This document shows, in pieces, positions 24,301-37,457 of a DNA stretch of 64,000 nt. A program made the position numbers and the translations under genes. Every line of letters begins with the position of its first letter. Position 1 is the stretch's first letter. Source of the stretch: Echinometra lucunter (Eukaryota > Echinodermata > Echinoidea > Camarodonta > Echinometridae). The notes under the pieces are model-generated. The model was not told the origin of the DNA, ran no database searches, and saw only the letters and a program-made list of their open reading frames with translations. Location of the stretch: assembly GCA_029962745.1 (NCBI GenBank), contig CM057157.1, forward strand, positions 30,661,525 to 30,725,524, written 5' to 3'.

Positions 24301-25416
24301 GATTTCAGAACATTAGCTTTTGTAGCATGTTATCACTATTAGCGATGCATTTGTCTAAACCCCCCCCCCCCCCCCCCCCCCCCCCCTGCTCGAAGAGACG
24401 CTCCAAATGCCGGCCATGCTTGATGGAATAGCACATGACAGATAAGAAGAAGAAAAAAAAAACAATTTCTGTGGGAATCCTGACATCAAAACAACAATTA
24501 ATCTATAGCTCGTTTCTCCTTACCGGGCGTTGTGGGCCTATTAATATTTCTACTTCATTTGTATAAGTAGTAGGATACGCTTAAGTTATGCTGGTATGTT
24601 TCATTAATGAAAAGCATGCTATGCATGCCCATATATCGACAGTGCGAGGTATATAGAGCTTGAATACGATGAATGGCCATACTGTACATGCATTTTCTGA
24701 TATGGAGAAGGTTCTTAAGTGAGTCTCGTCAGCCCATGACTTGCTTCGCTTAGATTTCTCTAACACAGAAGAGAGGTTTTCAAAGGAAAGTATATCTTCA
24801 CCACAAACATATGACTTTTCGAGCAAAGCAAAACATATATATTGAATTAATAATAAAGTTATACTTGCCTGATATGATACGAACGTCCTAGTCGCCTCGT
24901 AGTACTGTATGTTAGGCGTTGCTGATGTAAGTTTTATGTTACAGTTCGACTGCCATGCAAAATGATAGCTCCTTAGTTTCGCAGAGCCGTAACTACCCTT
25001 TCCTTAATAAGTAAAGTTGATTTGTGCGAAGTGCACAGCACTTGGTAGAAAGTCTACTCGCGACAAAAGATTCGAAATGATAGATAGTGTGGTTTAAGAC
25101 GAGCGATTGAAGGATACATGGAAACAGACGGAAGGAGAGGGAGACGAGAGAAAACGATTTTGCATGATAATGTTTCGCCAGTATTATGATCTATTTCAAG
25201 ACTGCAACTAATTCATACATATGCCTGTATTATAATTTGCATGTGAACCAGAGGTCTAAAGTGGTCTAAACTGAAAGCAAATCTCCCCAAGTAATGAAGA
25301 TCGATTTGGATCACGTGACATCAGTCGTGGTTTCAGTTAATTGTATTCTGAGCTGCAGCTTGTGTGTGTGTGAGGCAGTGTGGCAACTGATAACAATTAA
25401 GATTTGTATAATATTC

Positions 25417-25654
25417 ACTAGTGTAGTCGATTCAGTGTCCTATAATGACTCTGCAATTCTGTTATTCATCATGATATTTCGAATTCTGTTATTCGATAAC
25501 AGTCAATGATGCATTTTGCCACCCCTCAATTGTAACTAGTGTAGTCGATTCAGTGTCCTATAATGACTCTGCAATTCTGTTATTCATTATGATATTTCTA
25601 ATTCTATTATTCGATAACAGTCAATGATGCATTTTGCCACCCCTCAATTTTCGC
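25417..25654. repeat. tandem duplication, 119-bp unit, two copies
   Basis: ACTAGTGTAGTCGATTCAGT starts both copies (25417, 25536); nearly identical. Confidence 0.88.
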
Positions 25655-26282
25655 CAATCTAGTTCAGTCTCCTTCTTCCTATTTATTTTTTCTGATAACG
25701 CTAAAAATGGCTTTGTCGATATACTCTTACAGAAATATGTTTTAATTGTCATATTTTCCTTTCTTAACACAAGTTCTGCTTCTTGGATGCCCCCCCCCTT
25801 TTTTTTTGTGTAATTTTAGTGTATTGATGTAAATTGTAAACACGTTGTTGTTTCAGGATGAAAAATGTAAATGTGAAGGATGAAAACATAATAACTGAGA
25901 GAAGAAAAATAGAGAACATTTACTGAACTTTATAAGTAGTTGGATAAGCTCATGAAAGTTATTAGGTATCAATCCGGTCAATGAAGTCAATATCATATCA
26001 AAAAACTGAAACTTACTGTAGATGATCTCCGCTCCGTTTTGGTGGGATACACCCATCATCTTCAGGTGGTAGAATGAGACTGCCTGCCTGACTGCATGCA
26101 ACATCATTCTACCGTCTGACGATGATCGGTGTATCCCACCGAAACATAGCAGTGATCATCTACAGTAAGTTTCGGTGTTTTCTTAATTTATAATATTGGC
26201 TTCAGCTGGATAAGCTTTTGCATAGAGCGTGATTGTTTTTCTTTCTTACAACTTGATATAACAACCTCATCATTATGTCTCA

Positions 26283-26765
26283 TTGACACCATTCTGTATG
26301 CAACATCACAAATCCTTTCATTGTCACCATTCTGTATGCAACATCTCAGTTCCTTTCATTATCACCACTCTGTATGCAACATTTCAAATCGTTTCATTGT
26401 CACCACTCTGTATGCAACATCAAAAATCCTTTCATTGTCACCACTCTGCATGCAACATTTCAAATCCGTTCATTGTCACCACGCTTTATGCAACATCTCA
26501 TATCCGTTGGTTGTCACCACTCTGTATACAACATCTCAAATCGTTTCATTGTCACCACTCTGTATGCAACATTTCAAATCGTTTCATTGTCACCACTCTG
26601 TATGCAACATCAAAAATCCTTTCATTGTCACCACTCTGCATGCAACATCTCAAATCCTTTCATTGTCACCACTCTACGCAACATCTCAAATCTTCTCAAT
26701 TTCACCACTTTGTATTCAGTCCCAAATCCTTTCACTAGGAACCTTCTCTTGAAATCTCAAATCCT
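26283..26765. repeat. minisatellite, 38-bp unit, about 12 copies
   Basis: Unit core TTTCATTGTCACCACTCTGT, then ATGCAACATCTCAAATC. Copies decay towards 26765. Not CRISPR: no unique spacers. Confidence 0.92.
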
Positions 26766-27149
26766 GTTATCGTCAATATACATCATCTATTTTTAAAAAA
26801 AAAAACGGGAATAAACATTCCAAATCCTTTTCCGATAACCACTTCGCAAACATCGTTCTCAAATCGTTAAGAGTCAACACTGTGCATACATCTTAAGCAC
26901 TTGAAAAAAAATGAAACCATGAAAAAAAATATCATATTATTTTATTGTTAACACTCGGTATAAAATATTTTCATTACTTCATTTTAATCACTCTGTATAA
27001 AATATCAATTCATCCGTGGTACTACTTAGCATAGATAATGATAATCCTGATGATGATGATGATGATGATAATAAATAATGATGATAATAATAATAAGATT
27101 TGTAATGTTTCAGAAATGCCAAACGCACTTGAAATTAAATGCTCGAGGT

Positions 27150-27600
27150 GCAAATTGTACCAAAGATGAAACCACATATTACATTTACAAATAAACGAAA
27201 GTGCAACAGGCGAGAATATGACATGAAATGAAAAGGGAAAGTCATAAGATAGATTAAAGAAATACTCTTGAAAAATATTCTTAAAACTTCAACTGAAGTG
27301 CTATTTCTAATCTCTCGAGGGAGAGTATTCCACATCGAAGTCCCAGCACGAGCAAAGCCCCCCCCCCCCTCCCCCAATTTGTATAAAGCTTAGGAAATAC
27401 AAGTAATCCGAAGTTTTCATAACGTAACAATCTAGACGGAACGTAATGCTTGAAGTCAATCTTGCACTGAGGAGGAGAGCCATGTACAGAGTGACATGAA
27501 AAGAAAATGAAAGAATTTTGAAATAAAGGCATTCTTCAAAGGGAAGTCATGATTTGAGAAGTAATGTGATAACTTTGTCTCATTGACAGGGTCACAACAG
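27150..27600 (-). mobile_element. LINE remnant, reverse transcriptase C-terminus
   Basis: The minus strand reads RAGTSMWNTLPREIRNSTSV, then EVLRIFF, matching the W-N-x-LP-x-x-I-R ending common to CR1/Jockey-like ORF2 proteins. Frames are broken and a poly-C run interrupts it. Confidence 0.65.
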
Positions 27601-27812
27601 GAGCTACGTCATGATTGTGGCACTGCTTACAGTCCCTAAAAGAAGCATAACAGGTAAATAATTCATAATAACTGAGCAAATTCCAGAAGAAAAAAAACCC
27701 ACACAATTGAACATCACCAAAGCAAAACAGAGGAAACTCTTAGGAAACGTTTTTTAATTTGAAAATAAACCACATAAACAGATAATTATTAACGGAAATA
27801 GATAATCATTAA

Positions 27813-28349
27813 AGGAGAATGAACCCAGGCATCAGTATGCTCTTAGTGAATAAAGATGACCAAGAAGAGTAAACAGTGAAAGTGTGAGCAAAATCGGACA
27901 ATCTGTTCAAGAATTATGAATTTTGAAAGTTTCAGTAAATCCCTATTATGGGGATCCTTGAGTTGGCAACTTTGCCAGCATCTGTGATGTCATCGTGGAC
28001 AACTCTTAATTCATTTTGTACATAATTTTTCAAAAAAAATGATTTATATGAGATTTCATGTCACAAACCAACATAATTCTTCCCAAAATGCTTGCAGAAT
28101 TGATATAGCCATGTCATACTCCAACAATAAATCAAAAGAATTTTCATTTTTCTTGAAAATAAAGAAAACGTTAAATTCTGTGTACAAAATAAATGAAGAA
28201 TACTGTTGTCCACAATGACATCACAGATGCCTGCAAAGTTGCCAATTCAAGGGTTGAACGGATTGTCGGTTTTTCCTCAAATTTTCACTGTTTACTCTTC
28301 TTGTTCTTCATTCACTGGAAGCACACTGATGTCTGGGTTGCATTCTCCT
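27813..28349. mobile_element. TTAA-flanked MITE, family B
   Basis: Inverted ends AGGAGAATG(A/C)AACCC, each next to TTAA. The arms are paired over about 150 bases (for example, the 'tgatgtcat' segments at 27985-27993 and 28213-28225). Confidence 0.75.
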
Positions 28350-28443
28350 TTAACATAAATAGATAATCATTCGTTATCAATCCTTATACTATAATGGCCA
28401 CTGACAACTACAGGGATATTCTACGGGTATGATTAAACTTAAA

Positions 28444-28633
28444 GGCTGGAATTCACAAAAGAGGTTTAATTTAGTACCAGGTTTAAACCCCCCTCATGGT
28501 TTTTTTAGTCCAGTTTAAACCTCCCCATGGTTTAAATCCATTTCTGTTTCACCAACGATGTGCTATTTAGTCCATGGTTTAAACCAGGTTTAAACCATGG
28601 ACTAAAATAAACCACTGTTGTGAATTCCGGCCA
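28444..28633. mobile_element. palindromic MITE
   Basis: GGCTGGAATTCACAA at the left pairs with TTGTGAATTCCGGCC at the right. The middle carries repeated GGTTTAAACC words. Confidence 0.75.
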
Positions 28634-29135
28634 AAGTGGCTACCGTCACTGACAACATATCTTATGAAAATGAAAGTAGTTACATGTATCTTAGTTGATT
28701 ATATTAAGTAAACTAGAAGTGTTGGAAGTATGAAAATGAAACTTTCTCATGAAAGTAGCTTCCTTACTTGACTTTATTCACTAAATAAACTAGAAGCGTT
28801 GGGAGGAATAAACATTATAATCAGAGTAAAACATTTTACATCTAGAGTATGTATAAAAGCTTAATAAAAGCTTGTGGCAAAGTTTTAAAAAATCCATTTA
28901 CGGAAACTGTACATCAGGTACGTAAGAAATAAAAATAAGAGACGATTTGAAATATAAAAGTTAGCTATTTTATAAACTTCTGGGTTTATATCATTACAAA
29001 CACAGAAGGTATAGTTAACTTTTACAAAGTAATTTATTGGAATGAAAATAATTGACAAATACAAATGCATTGTATGAGATGCTCTTTACTCTTATCTCGT
29101 TATTTTGAATCAGACCATTTATTTTTAATCTACAG

Positions 29136-29586
29136 CAGGGGCAGCATCAGGGTATTTTGATGGGGGGGGGGGGGTATTTTTCCGGTTTTTAACTTTGGCC
29201 AACAGGTAAGTTTATTTACGTTTTGAATGAACAAATAGGGCCATTATATAAATAGTTGCATGACACTGCCCTCTCTTAATTCGCTATACTCTACTTTTTC
29301 TTCTTCTTCCCTTCGTCTTCTTCTTTTTCCTTCTTCTTCGCCTTCTTCTCTTTTTCTTCTTCTCCTTCTCTTCTTCTTCTTCTTCTTCTTCTCCTTCTTT
29401 TGTTCTTCTTTTCCTTCTCCTTCTTCTTCTCCTTCTCTTCTTCTTTTTCTAATTCTTCTTTTCTTCTTTTCTTTTCTTTTTTTTTCTTCTTCTTCTACTT
29501 CTTCTTCTTCTTCTTTTATCACTTGAAAATTCATAGGATGGCCGCCCCCAGCCATCGCCCCCCCCCCACCCGTAGTGCCGTCCCTG
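29136..29586. mobile_element. hAT-type MITE, copy 4, with expanded CTT tract
   Basis: CAGGGGCAGCATCAGGGTAT ... GCCGTCCCTG, flanked by atctacag and aactacag (7 of 8). The interior has grown by a long CTT/CTC-rich run (29296-29518). Confidence 0.85.
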
Positions 29587-29889
29587 AACTACAGAGATGA
29601 TTAGTGTTTCATAATCGGAGAATAGCCTTCACGGAAGACATAAGATAGCTTTTCACCTTGCGCTCTTCAGAGTGTGAAACCGCAATAGTAAATAGAGATA
29701 AACCTAAAATTAGCAATACCACTAAGAATCGATCAATATACATGCTACTATTACTATTAAAAAGTAATTCATGCATGGGTGGCGAGAAAATAACCGTTGT
29801 TTCCAGAGCATTAACCTTCAAAATTAATTAGATTCACTTGAGCTGCATGTACTTTCATAATTATGCGAATGATTTATGAATAGCGGGCG

Positions 29890-30115
29890 ATTAAGATAGT
29901 TTAATAGTTTGATCGTAGTTTGGACCTGGCAACCAAATGGAAAAAGGAAAAGAGGCCGCCCCAGACGCACTTGGCGTCGGACTTTCCAAAAGGAATTCGA
30001 GGCCCGGAATATAGATGTGAACCCATCCGAGGTAGAGGAGGCTGCCAACGACCGACCTAGATGGCGATTGCTTGCTGCCCAATGCACCACTCAGTGCAGG
30101 AGGAACTAAGTCTAA
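29890..30115 (+). mobile_element. LINE remnant, ORF2 C-terminal tail
   Basis: Plus strand reads WQPNGKRKRGRPRRTWRRTF, then RPRWRLLAAQC. GKRxRGRPxxTWRR and the final RxRWR are hallmarks of the last part of animal endonuclease/reverse transcriptase proteins. Truncated at the 5' side. Confidence 0.8.
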
Positions 30116-30309
30116 GTAAGTTTGCTATCTCAAACGCTGACCCAGGTATGACATCTAACATGTCTCAAAGCGCTTTGTGTCCAGATTAAAATTCGTCCTT
30201 TAATTTCATATTAGAATCATTTTATTCAGGCCTAATACTTATGCAACGGTTTAAGGCAAGAATATTACACAGTCGACAAATCACACAATCACCACGACAC
30301 AGATCTCAT

Positions 30310-30620
30310 TTATTTTTGCGTTGTGGTCAAGTGGACAAGTCACTGGACTGTCGGTCAGGGGTTCGGGTCTCTATCACATCACTAACATCATTGGGCAAAG
30401 CATTTTACATCTGCCACTCTGAACCCATATGTAGTTATTAGGTATCACCAGAATAATTCCTGGTAATGGTGTATGAGGTGATCCATTGCCGGCAGGGGGG
30501 TGAACCGACCTTGGGAGCTTGGGGGGGGGGGGTGATCTGTGTGCCCCTTGATACCGCTCGAGTCGCCAGTCACATCGAAATGCCCCAACTCCATGTGAGT
30601 TTCAGTCCGCCCCTGGTTGC
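30310..30620 (+). mobile_element. tRNA-derived SINE
   Basis: A-box-like TGGTCAAGTGG and B-box-like GGGTTCGGGTC, about 40 bases apart, followed by a non-tRNA body (GGGCAAAGCATTTTACATCT) shared with 9050-9110. Confidence 0.65.
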
Positions 30621-30836
30621 TGGAGTAAAGCCGGGGTAGAAATCCACAGTTCTTTGGAAGCAGATCTATCTATCCAGGTATCTTCTCCCGGTTAGGAGGT
30701 TGATTTCAACATAGATCTCTCCATATAACTCTGTCCTTTGCCATTCCGGTCCACTCTTGCAGTTTTAGTCCACTCAAGTTCTTGATTTTCTCTTCACAGA
30801 AGCATATAAAGACCCTATCATAATGTGAAATGTGCT

Positions 30837-31388
30837 TTGAAAGAACGGATATTAGTCTTTCATGAACATTTTCCCACATGCATTCGCAGAAGCCCATGCC
30901 TGTGCATCTGTAGAAGGACCTGGAACTCCTTGTTCATTTCATTGTTCTTGGTCACCTTGAGATTGTCAAAGGCTATGAAAGAACGAATATTAGTATTTCA
31001 TGAACATTTTCCCACATGCATTCGCAGAAGCCCATGCCTGTGCATCTGTAGAAGGACCTGGAACTCCTTGTTCATTTCATTGTTTTTGGTCACCTTGAGA
31101 TTGTCAAAGGCTATGAAAGAACGAATATTAGTATTTCATGAACATTTTCCCACATGCATTCGCAGAAGCCCATGCCTGTGCATTTGTAGAAGGACCTGGA
31201 ACTCCTTGTTCATTTCATTGTTCTTGGTCACCTTGAGATTGTCAAAGGCTATGAAAGAACGAATATTAGTATTTCATGAACATTTTCCCACATGCATTCG
31301 TAAAAGCCCATGCTTGTGCATCTGTAGAAGGACCTGGAACTCCTTGTTCATGTCATGGTTCTTGGTCACCTTGAGATTGTCAAAGTAA
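30837..31388 (-). repeat. four tandem 138-bp copies of the sialyltransferase 3' terminus
   Basis: Copies begin at 30837, 30975, 31113 and 31251. Only the copy at 31251-31388 is part of the read coding exon. Each other copy still encodes FDNLKVTKN...MNKEFQVLLQMH and GKCS plus a stop. All three downstream copies read NNEMNKE where the real exon has NHDMNKE, so the motif VS histidine is lost. 138 is a multiple of three, so a spurious plus-strand frame stays open through the whole array. Confidence 0.93.
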
Positions 31389-31506
31389 TGATATGGAATC
31401 TCATGAACTTGGCCCGGGATTGGATCCACCTGTGACGAGAAGGGCCAGAATCCATACAGACGGGTTTCTTCACATACACTCAGTGCTATGTGCATCAGGT
31501 AGAATC
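31274..31506 (-). CDS. ST8Sia-like terminal exon: motifs III and VS
   Basis: FYLMHIALSVCEETRLYGFW, then PYHYFDN (motif III), HDMNKEF (motif VS, catalytic His and Glu) and HVGKCS with the stop TGA at 31276-31274. Its last 115 bases form the first of four tandem 138-bp copies. Confidence 0.96.
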
Positions 31507-33034
31507 CTGTAGAAGATGATACATCATTATGTTCAGATGTGAGCCACATTCGACTGATAGTGATAACGACACGCGCTAGTGCAGCTGCCTTATTCTTTAC
31601 AGGCAATAACGATAATAATAATAATGATATACAGTTCTTGTACAGCGAATATCCCATTGATATAACGTCTCTACGCGCTTCCAAAGGACTTGGATATTAC
31701 TACCCCAGCATTAGCCCGGCAACCTTTATCAGCATACTCACAAGTATACCACCACAAAAATAGAGGTTAACTGAAAATCTCATTATAATTATCGTTATCG
31801 AAAAATGAAAAATCTCATTGTACGGTATATCGGTCTACCATGGAAAACTACTTTGTATTCCCAATTTGGCAAGTGCAATCTATTTTTGTCCAGTACGTCA
31901 CGATAATGAATAAAGGAAGTATCATTCATTGATCTTGATATATCCGTCATGTTTCCGACTATTAAATTGATATGATTATAGCCTATAAACGACTAAACTC
32001 TTCAGTGTAGTGGATAGTGTCTTTGAAAAAAATACGATGGAATGCCAGTAAAATTCTTTTCTAACCATATTAGACGATTACTTCGATTTGATGCCTGAAA
32101 TTATGGAAATGGTAACGGCACCCCTTTTTTTTGGGGGGGGGGGGCGACTTCATTAATGTCTACTGGGGAAGAATTGCCAACCATAACATGTAGAAAGAAG
32201 ATACTAACCTGTGGAGAGTGTTTCAGATCCGAATTTTCTTTCTTTCCAGAAGTCCCAAACGAGTCGAAAATGTGCTGGATTAGCTACCACAAGTCTTGGG
32301 TTGATTTCGTCATAGACATCTAGTGCTTTCAAACATGTCTTAGTGTGGGACTGAACACCAAAACAAGGTAACCAGATATCACCGTTGTACTGCGAAATCG
32401 CTTTGGCAAATGATGTGATGTTTTCTTCCTCTTTAAGAAAATTGAATCTGAAATTGAAAGTACCATGAATAAAAATGATATTAAACAACATATATCACTT
32501 TTTCGGGATTAACATTAATACGTGTGGTTTGTGTTGTGTTTTTTTTTTTTTTTTTTTTTTTTTGGGGGGGGGGGGCGGTTAATATAGACGGTCAATATTC
32601 ATTGAACCAACGACGAAAATCTTCTTTTATGTCTTTCATAATATTTGTACAAATTATTAACATTCCTTATCTATTTACTTTTTTTATGGGGAGGACTATT
32701 TCATACGTCTGGGATGCATATATATATATATTTATTCTTTAGAAATAAGAGAAAGCGCTTTATTTGAATCAAATAAAATATAAATCATACCTTCTTTCGA
32801 TAATACTCGGGTTCATGGTTGTTAAGTTGCTCTGTAATCCAGCATCTGATTTAAAAGGCTCCAATGGCGCAGTATTACACCTGTTAAATAAAAATGTTCA
32901 TAATCGTGAATCATTATAGGCCTGGCATTGTTTTAATACCAACATTTGGAAGTATCTGAATTAACCAAAACTGTCTGTCATTTTCATCCCTTCCGACTGG
33001 GGATGTGAAATGCATGTATTCACTTATAAGAGGC

Positions 33035-33078
<44 letters not shown>

Positions 33079-36000
33079 CCTTATTTAACCAAGGTAGCCA
33101 CTTCAGCTTTTATCAGCTGATCTTCCAGCGGGCCCTGCGTAACATAATATGTTATTATTACCCTTCTCCATTCTTAAATGCCGAGTGCCTGGTTAGAAGG
33201 CAGAAGGTCTCATTTTTGTTAGTCTTTGGTATGACTCGGCCGGGGATCGAACCCACGACCTCACGTTCATGAGGCGGACGCTCTATCAATTGAGCCAACA
33301 TGCCCGGCTGTTGCATACATCTGCATCTCTTACGGGGGCCCATTGATATTGAGTGGGTAGGTCCCATCAAAATTTCCCACATTATGTCTCGATATCCTAA
33401 CACTTAGTGAGACACATGTGTGAATATACCGATTTTTTACTAGTAACAAATCCCTGATTATACTCTCTTCGAGACGAGATTGGAATAGATCAGGAGGGGG
33501 TGTTGCCATGTACATAAATAATAACCCTAATTATCATGAAAGAAATGACTTTTTACATGTTTTAATTAACAATAATATCGAAGTGATTGTCATTGAACTT
33601 AAGCTAGGTAAGCAGAAACCACTTATTATAATCTGCTGGTATTGACCCTCAAATCACCTCTTGAAATATTAAAATCCTTTGAGAATGTTGTAGACCACCT
33701 CGATGAATTAAATCTTGATTACAACATCTTGGGATATATGAATTGTGATATTATTCATCCAAACCAGCCATGGCAAACCAATAATGGGAAGCTATAACTG
33801 TACTCGGTATATCAAACAACTCACTGGAGTGACAAGAACAACATTTACAGGGACTGATCTTATTTTTACAACGTCCCATCCGAATTCTCTTTTAACGGTA
33901 AAGTTTAACTTTCACTGACAGATCACTACTGCGTTTCGGTAAATCTCATTGACACCCAAGCCTTCCTAGAACCAAAAACATAGGTTCATTCGTAGCTGCA
34001 AAACGTTTGATGAAGATGCTTTTCGTGAAGACATGGAAAGTTTTTCATGTATAATACTGTATATACAAATGTAATGATCCTGATGTAGCATATACTAATT
34101 TCATCATACTATTAAATACCATTCATTATCATTATTATTATTGGTTTGGCATCACCTGTGCCTGGGAGGGGAAAGGCGAATTGGATCACTGTAACCCTAA
34201 TGTAACCCTGAGGTCTCTCCTCCAGATATCACTGATTGGGGGTGTGCATTTGGACCACATATATATCTTCAAAAAATTGCACCGCAGCTTAACCCATTCG
34301 TGACAGAGGTCCACATTTTGTGGTTTGGCCTAATATCTTTTGAAGCAAAGCCCTAAAAATCATACCAAATACATGAGCAGAAAGAGCAAAAAAATTCTAC
34401 ACAAACTGTGTCCATTTTGGTTGCGTCAATATCCGTTGTTTGATGCTGAAAATTTTTTAAAGGAAAATAAGCATTAAAATTCTTAAATTGGCAATGTGAT
34501 AGAAAGTTTAAAATCACCGTTTTCCCCCGCAATTGGCAACTTTTTGACTTCTCATCATAATTCCTGTCAATTTATATTCATTTCAGATACATGACGTTTA
34601 TAAGAAAAATGTAGCAATGAAATATAAATGTTGGTGTTGCCAGTTTGAAGAATAAAAGCTGATCAAATTAGGCTTTAAATAATTCCTGTCACGAATGGGT
34701 TAAAGTACGACTAAGACAAAAAGATCCCCAATGGATGGCTATAAAGAAGGGTGAAAATTGTCTAAATTTTACCTGAATACAAAATCTGACTGATCAATCT
34801 GTGTACCGCAACCACTGTGTTGTAGAATACCGCTGTTTCCTACCACACTACACCGACCAATATGACTCCCTTCCAATGGTGATGCCTGTTATAGAGGATG
34901 ATGGAGGGAAGGCGAGGCGGGAGAGAGAGAGAGAGAGAGAGGGGGGGAAGACGGGGAAAGAAGCAAAGACATAATAAAAACCAGAACACACAAGCACACA
35001 GTGGCATGCATTGTGTATATTAAAAAAAGTATATCCCACTTCGAATGTTCCAACTTAACCCATTAGCAGCTCTAGTCGACTTATGGCACAAGCACCAGGT
35101 TGACTATTGACTCTTGGCACATGTACAGTGCATGTGTACCATACACTCCATGCATTGTGGACCGTCCTGTATTTTTATCCATAGCAAACATTCTTAACCA
35201 GTGGCAATGAAATCGATTTCATGGCAAAGAGTAACTTGTTTTCTGTCTATTGGTACCTTCTTCTTCTCCTTCTTCTTCTTCTAAATTTGGATGAAGAAAA
35301 GATTGTGTATCATCTTAGTAGAGAAATGTTATAAATCTTGTTTTTAATCAATCATTTCTTGATTTCATGGGGTTGACAGTAACACATTTTCTATCAAATG
35401 CTCATAATTGAATGAAATAACTTAATAAAGTTATTCCGGACTTAAAAGGTCTGGAACAATAGATGTGGCCTTTGATTTGATCCGTATTCATTGCTTTAGA
35501 TCAAACTTGGAAAAGAAGATTTTGACAGCACCTTCCAAAACGCCTGCTGCTCAGTCATTCGTGGGGATCCCGGTGATATTGGAGCTACGTACGTATTTTG
35601 CAGCTCCATGACGGTCACGGCTCTGAAAGTTATATAGGCTACAAAAAGCCATCATTACTTTGGTGTAGCTTAATATGTAATACTTACATTGGGTATATTA
35701 TCCATCAACTGCTTGGTGACTTTGAAGTGCTTCATGGCTTTTCCTTTGACTTTCCGATACAAGCTGTACGTTAAGGAATAGTTTTCCTTCACGTTTCGCT
35801 GAGTTAGGATGAAGTCTTTTTCAGCGGAAAAATTACTGGATAAGTCGTTCCATTCCGATCTACACAATCACACAAAAAGGTGAATTTTGAAAAAAGAAAA
35901 ATCAGTATCATAGAGAATTAACCCTTGTCAGTAGAATATAAACCTAAATCCAGAATCTCAAAATCAGATTTTAATATTCAAGTCTTACTTGGGTATTAAA

Positions 36001-36897
36001 CTGAATTTTAGAAGGCCAAAGTGCCCACCGTGGTTCTGTTTAAACTATAATGAAATTAATGGGAAAAAATGGACAAAACATTAATGCCGGCATTAAAATT
36101 AGTTTTCTATACTTAATTACTTATCAACTTTACGCATTCATTGTGACATACACACGAAGAAGCCGTTGACTTATCCCCATCATGATAATAGTTGGAATCT
36201 TGACGCAGGCTTGAAATTTAGCCTTCTTTAACCCTCCCTGTCCCAAGTACTTAATATGCATGCTACTATAGGTAGCATTGGCATCCCTGTGATGATTACT
36301 GTGGGGAGCTTTGGCAGCTTAAGGGTTAATACAAAGGTCAGCTTTGGAGAAATTAGGAGTCCTAAACATTATATACTCTACGTACTTTACACATTATGCT
36401 CAATAAATTCTTTTGAATGTGAATTGTCATCACTTATTTTTATTTTTCACTGCAATCCTACAACGTACACTCTTAGAAAAAAAAATGGTGCTAATTAGAA
36501 CCTTTTCTTGTCCCAGGAACCTTTAAATGTTCTTCAAAGAATCCTTAATAGCCTACAAAGGTTCTCTAAAAGGTTCTAAAGGGGTCTTTGGAACCATTAT
36601 TGGTTGCACGATGAACCTTTTGGGGTTCTTGAAAATAATTATAAAGAACCCTTGAGGTACCCCTTTTCTGGAGGCTCTAAATACAGGACAAAAAGGGTTC
36701 TAATTGATATATTTTTCTACGTGACTGTGTATATTTTGGTACCTCCAGCGTTGCAGGTTGGTCATATTGGGTTTCCAAGGTGTGTCAAGAAAGTGTTGGT
36801 ATAGGAAGACTTTCTCTGCTTCATTTACGACAAAATTCCAAAGGTGGTGGGTAAAATGATTTTCAGATCTGCGGAAGAGAGAAAGAAAGAGGGAGCG

Positions 36898-36982
<85 letters not shown>

Positions 36983-37404
36983 GGAGGGGGTGACATTTAA
37001 AGTAAAAAAAGTTGAAATTGGGATTATGATCTGTTATAATTCCCCCCGTCCAAAGTCAAAGACCTTTATTTCAAAAGGAATTTTCGTTTCCCTCACCATT
37101 GGTTTTTTTTTTCAAAATAACCAAGCAACCAAGCAGTCTAAAGTATAGCATATATAGTACAGGCTCTATAATGCATAAGTATTTCACTCTACAAATGCAA
37201 GGTATAATTGCCCAAGATAAGAGTAATTTCAGGGTAGCTGTGTGTATGACCAACACCGGGAACTTTTTTATGCCAAACTTAGTGATTAATATGATATCCA
37301 TTTGCTATACACTTTACTACATGAGATGTAGAGAGCTAAATAAAATGAATAAACATTTCGGTGAAATAATGACACTGCAACTACTATCACTACTACTACT
37401 GCTA

Positions 37405-37457
<53 letters not shown>

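Larger units (their letters stand above)
21382..30836. other. intergenic region between RPTP and sialyltransferase
   Basis: Holds the MITEs, minisatellite, tandem duplications and LINE/SINE remnants listed separately. I see no conserved coding exon. RPTP 5' UTR exons and promoter should lie here but cannot be placed; a possible GC-type donor (CAG|GCAAGT, minus strand near 24868) is unproven. Confidence 0.6.

Noticed and set aside
26283..26765. CRISPR-like array
   Set aside because: Units are contiguous 38-bp copies without unique spacers, in an animal genome; it is a minisatellite.
30825..31388. 187-codon plus-strand open frame with four repeats of KERILVFHEHFPTC
   Set aside because: It is the antisense of the duplicated sialyltransferase terminus; it stays open only because the unit is 138 bases.
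33228..33308. Possible tRNA gene on the minus strand
   Set aside because: Good A and B boxes, but the acceptor stem does not pair and it is joined to a SINE body with an AAT tail.
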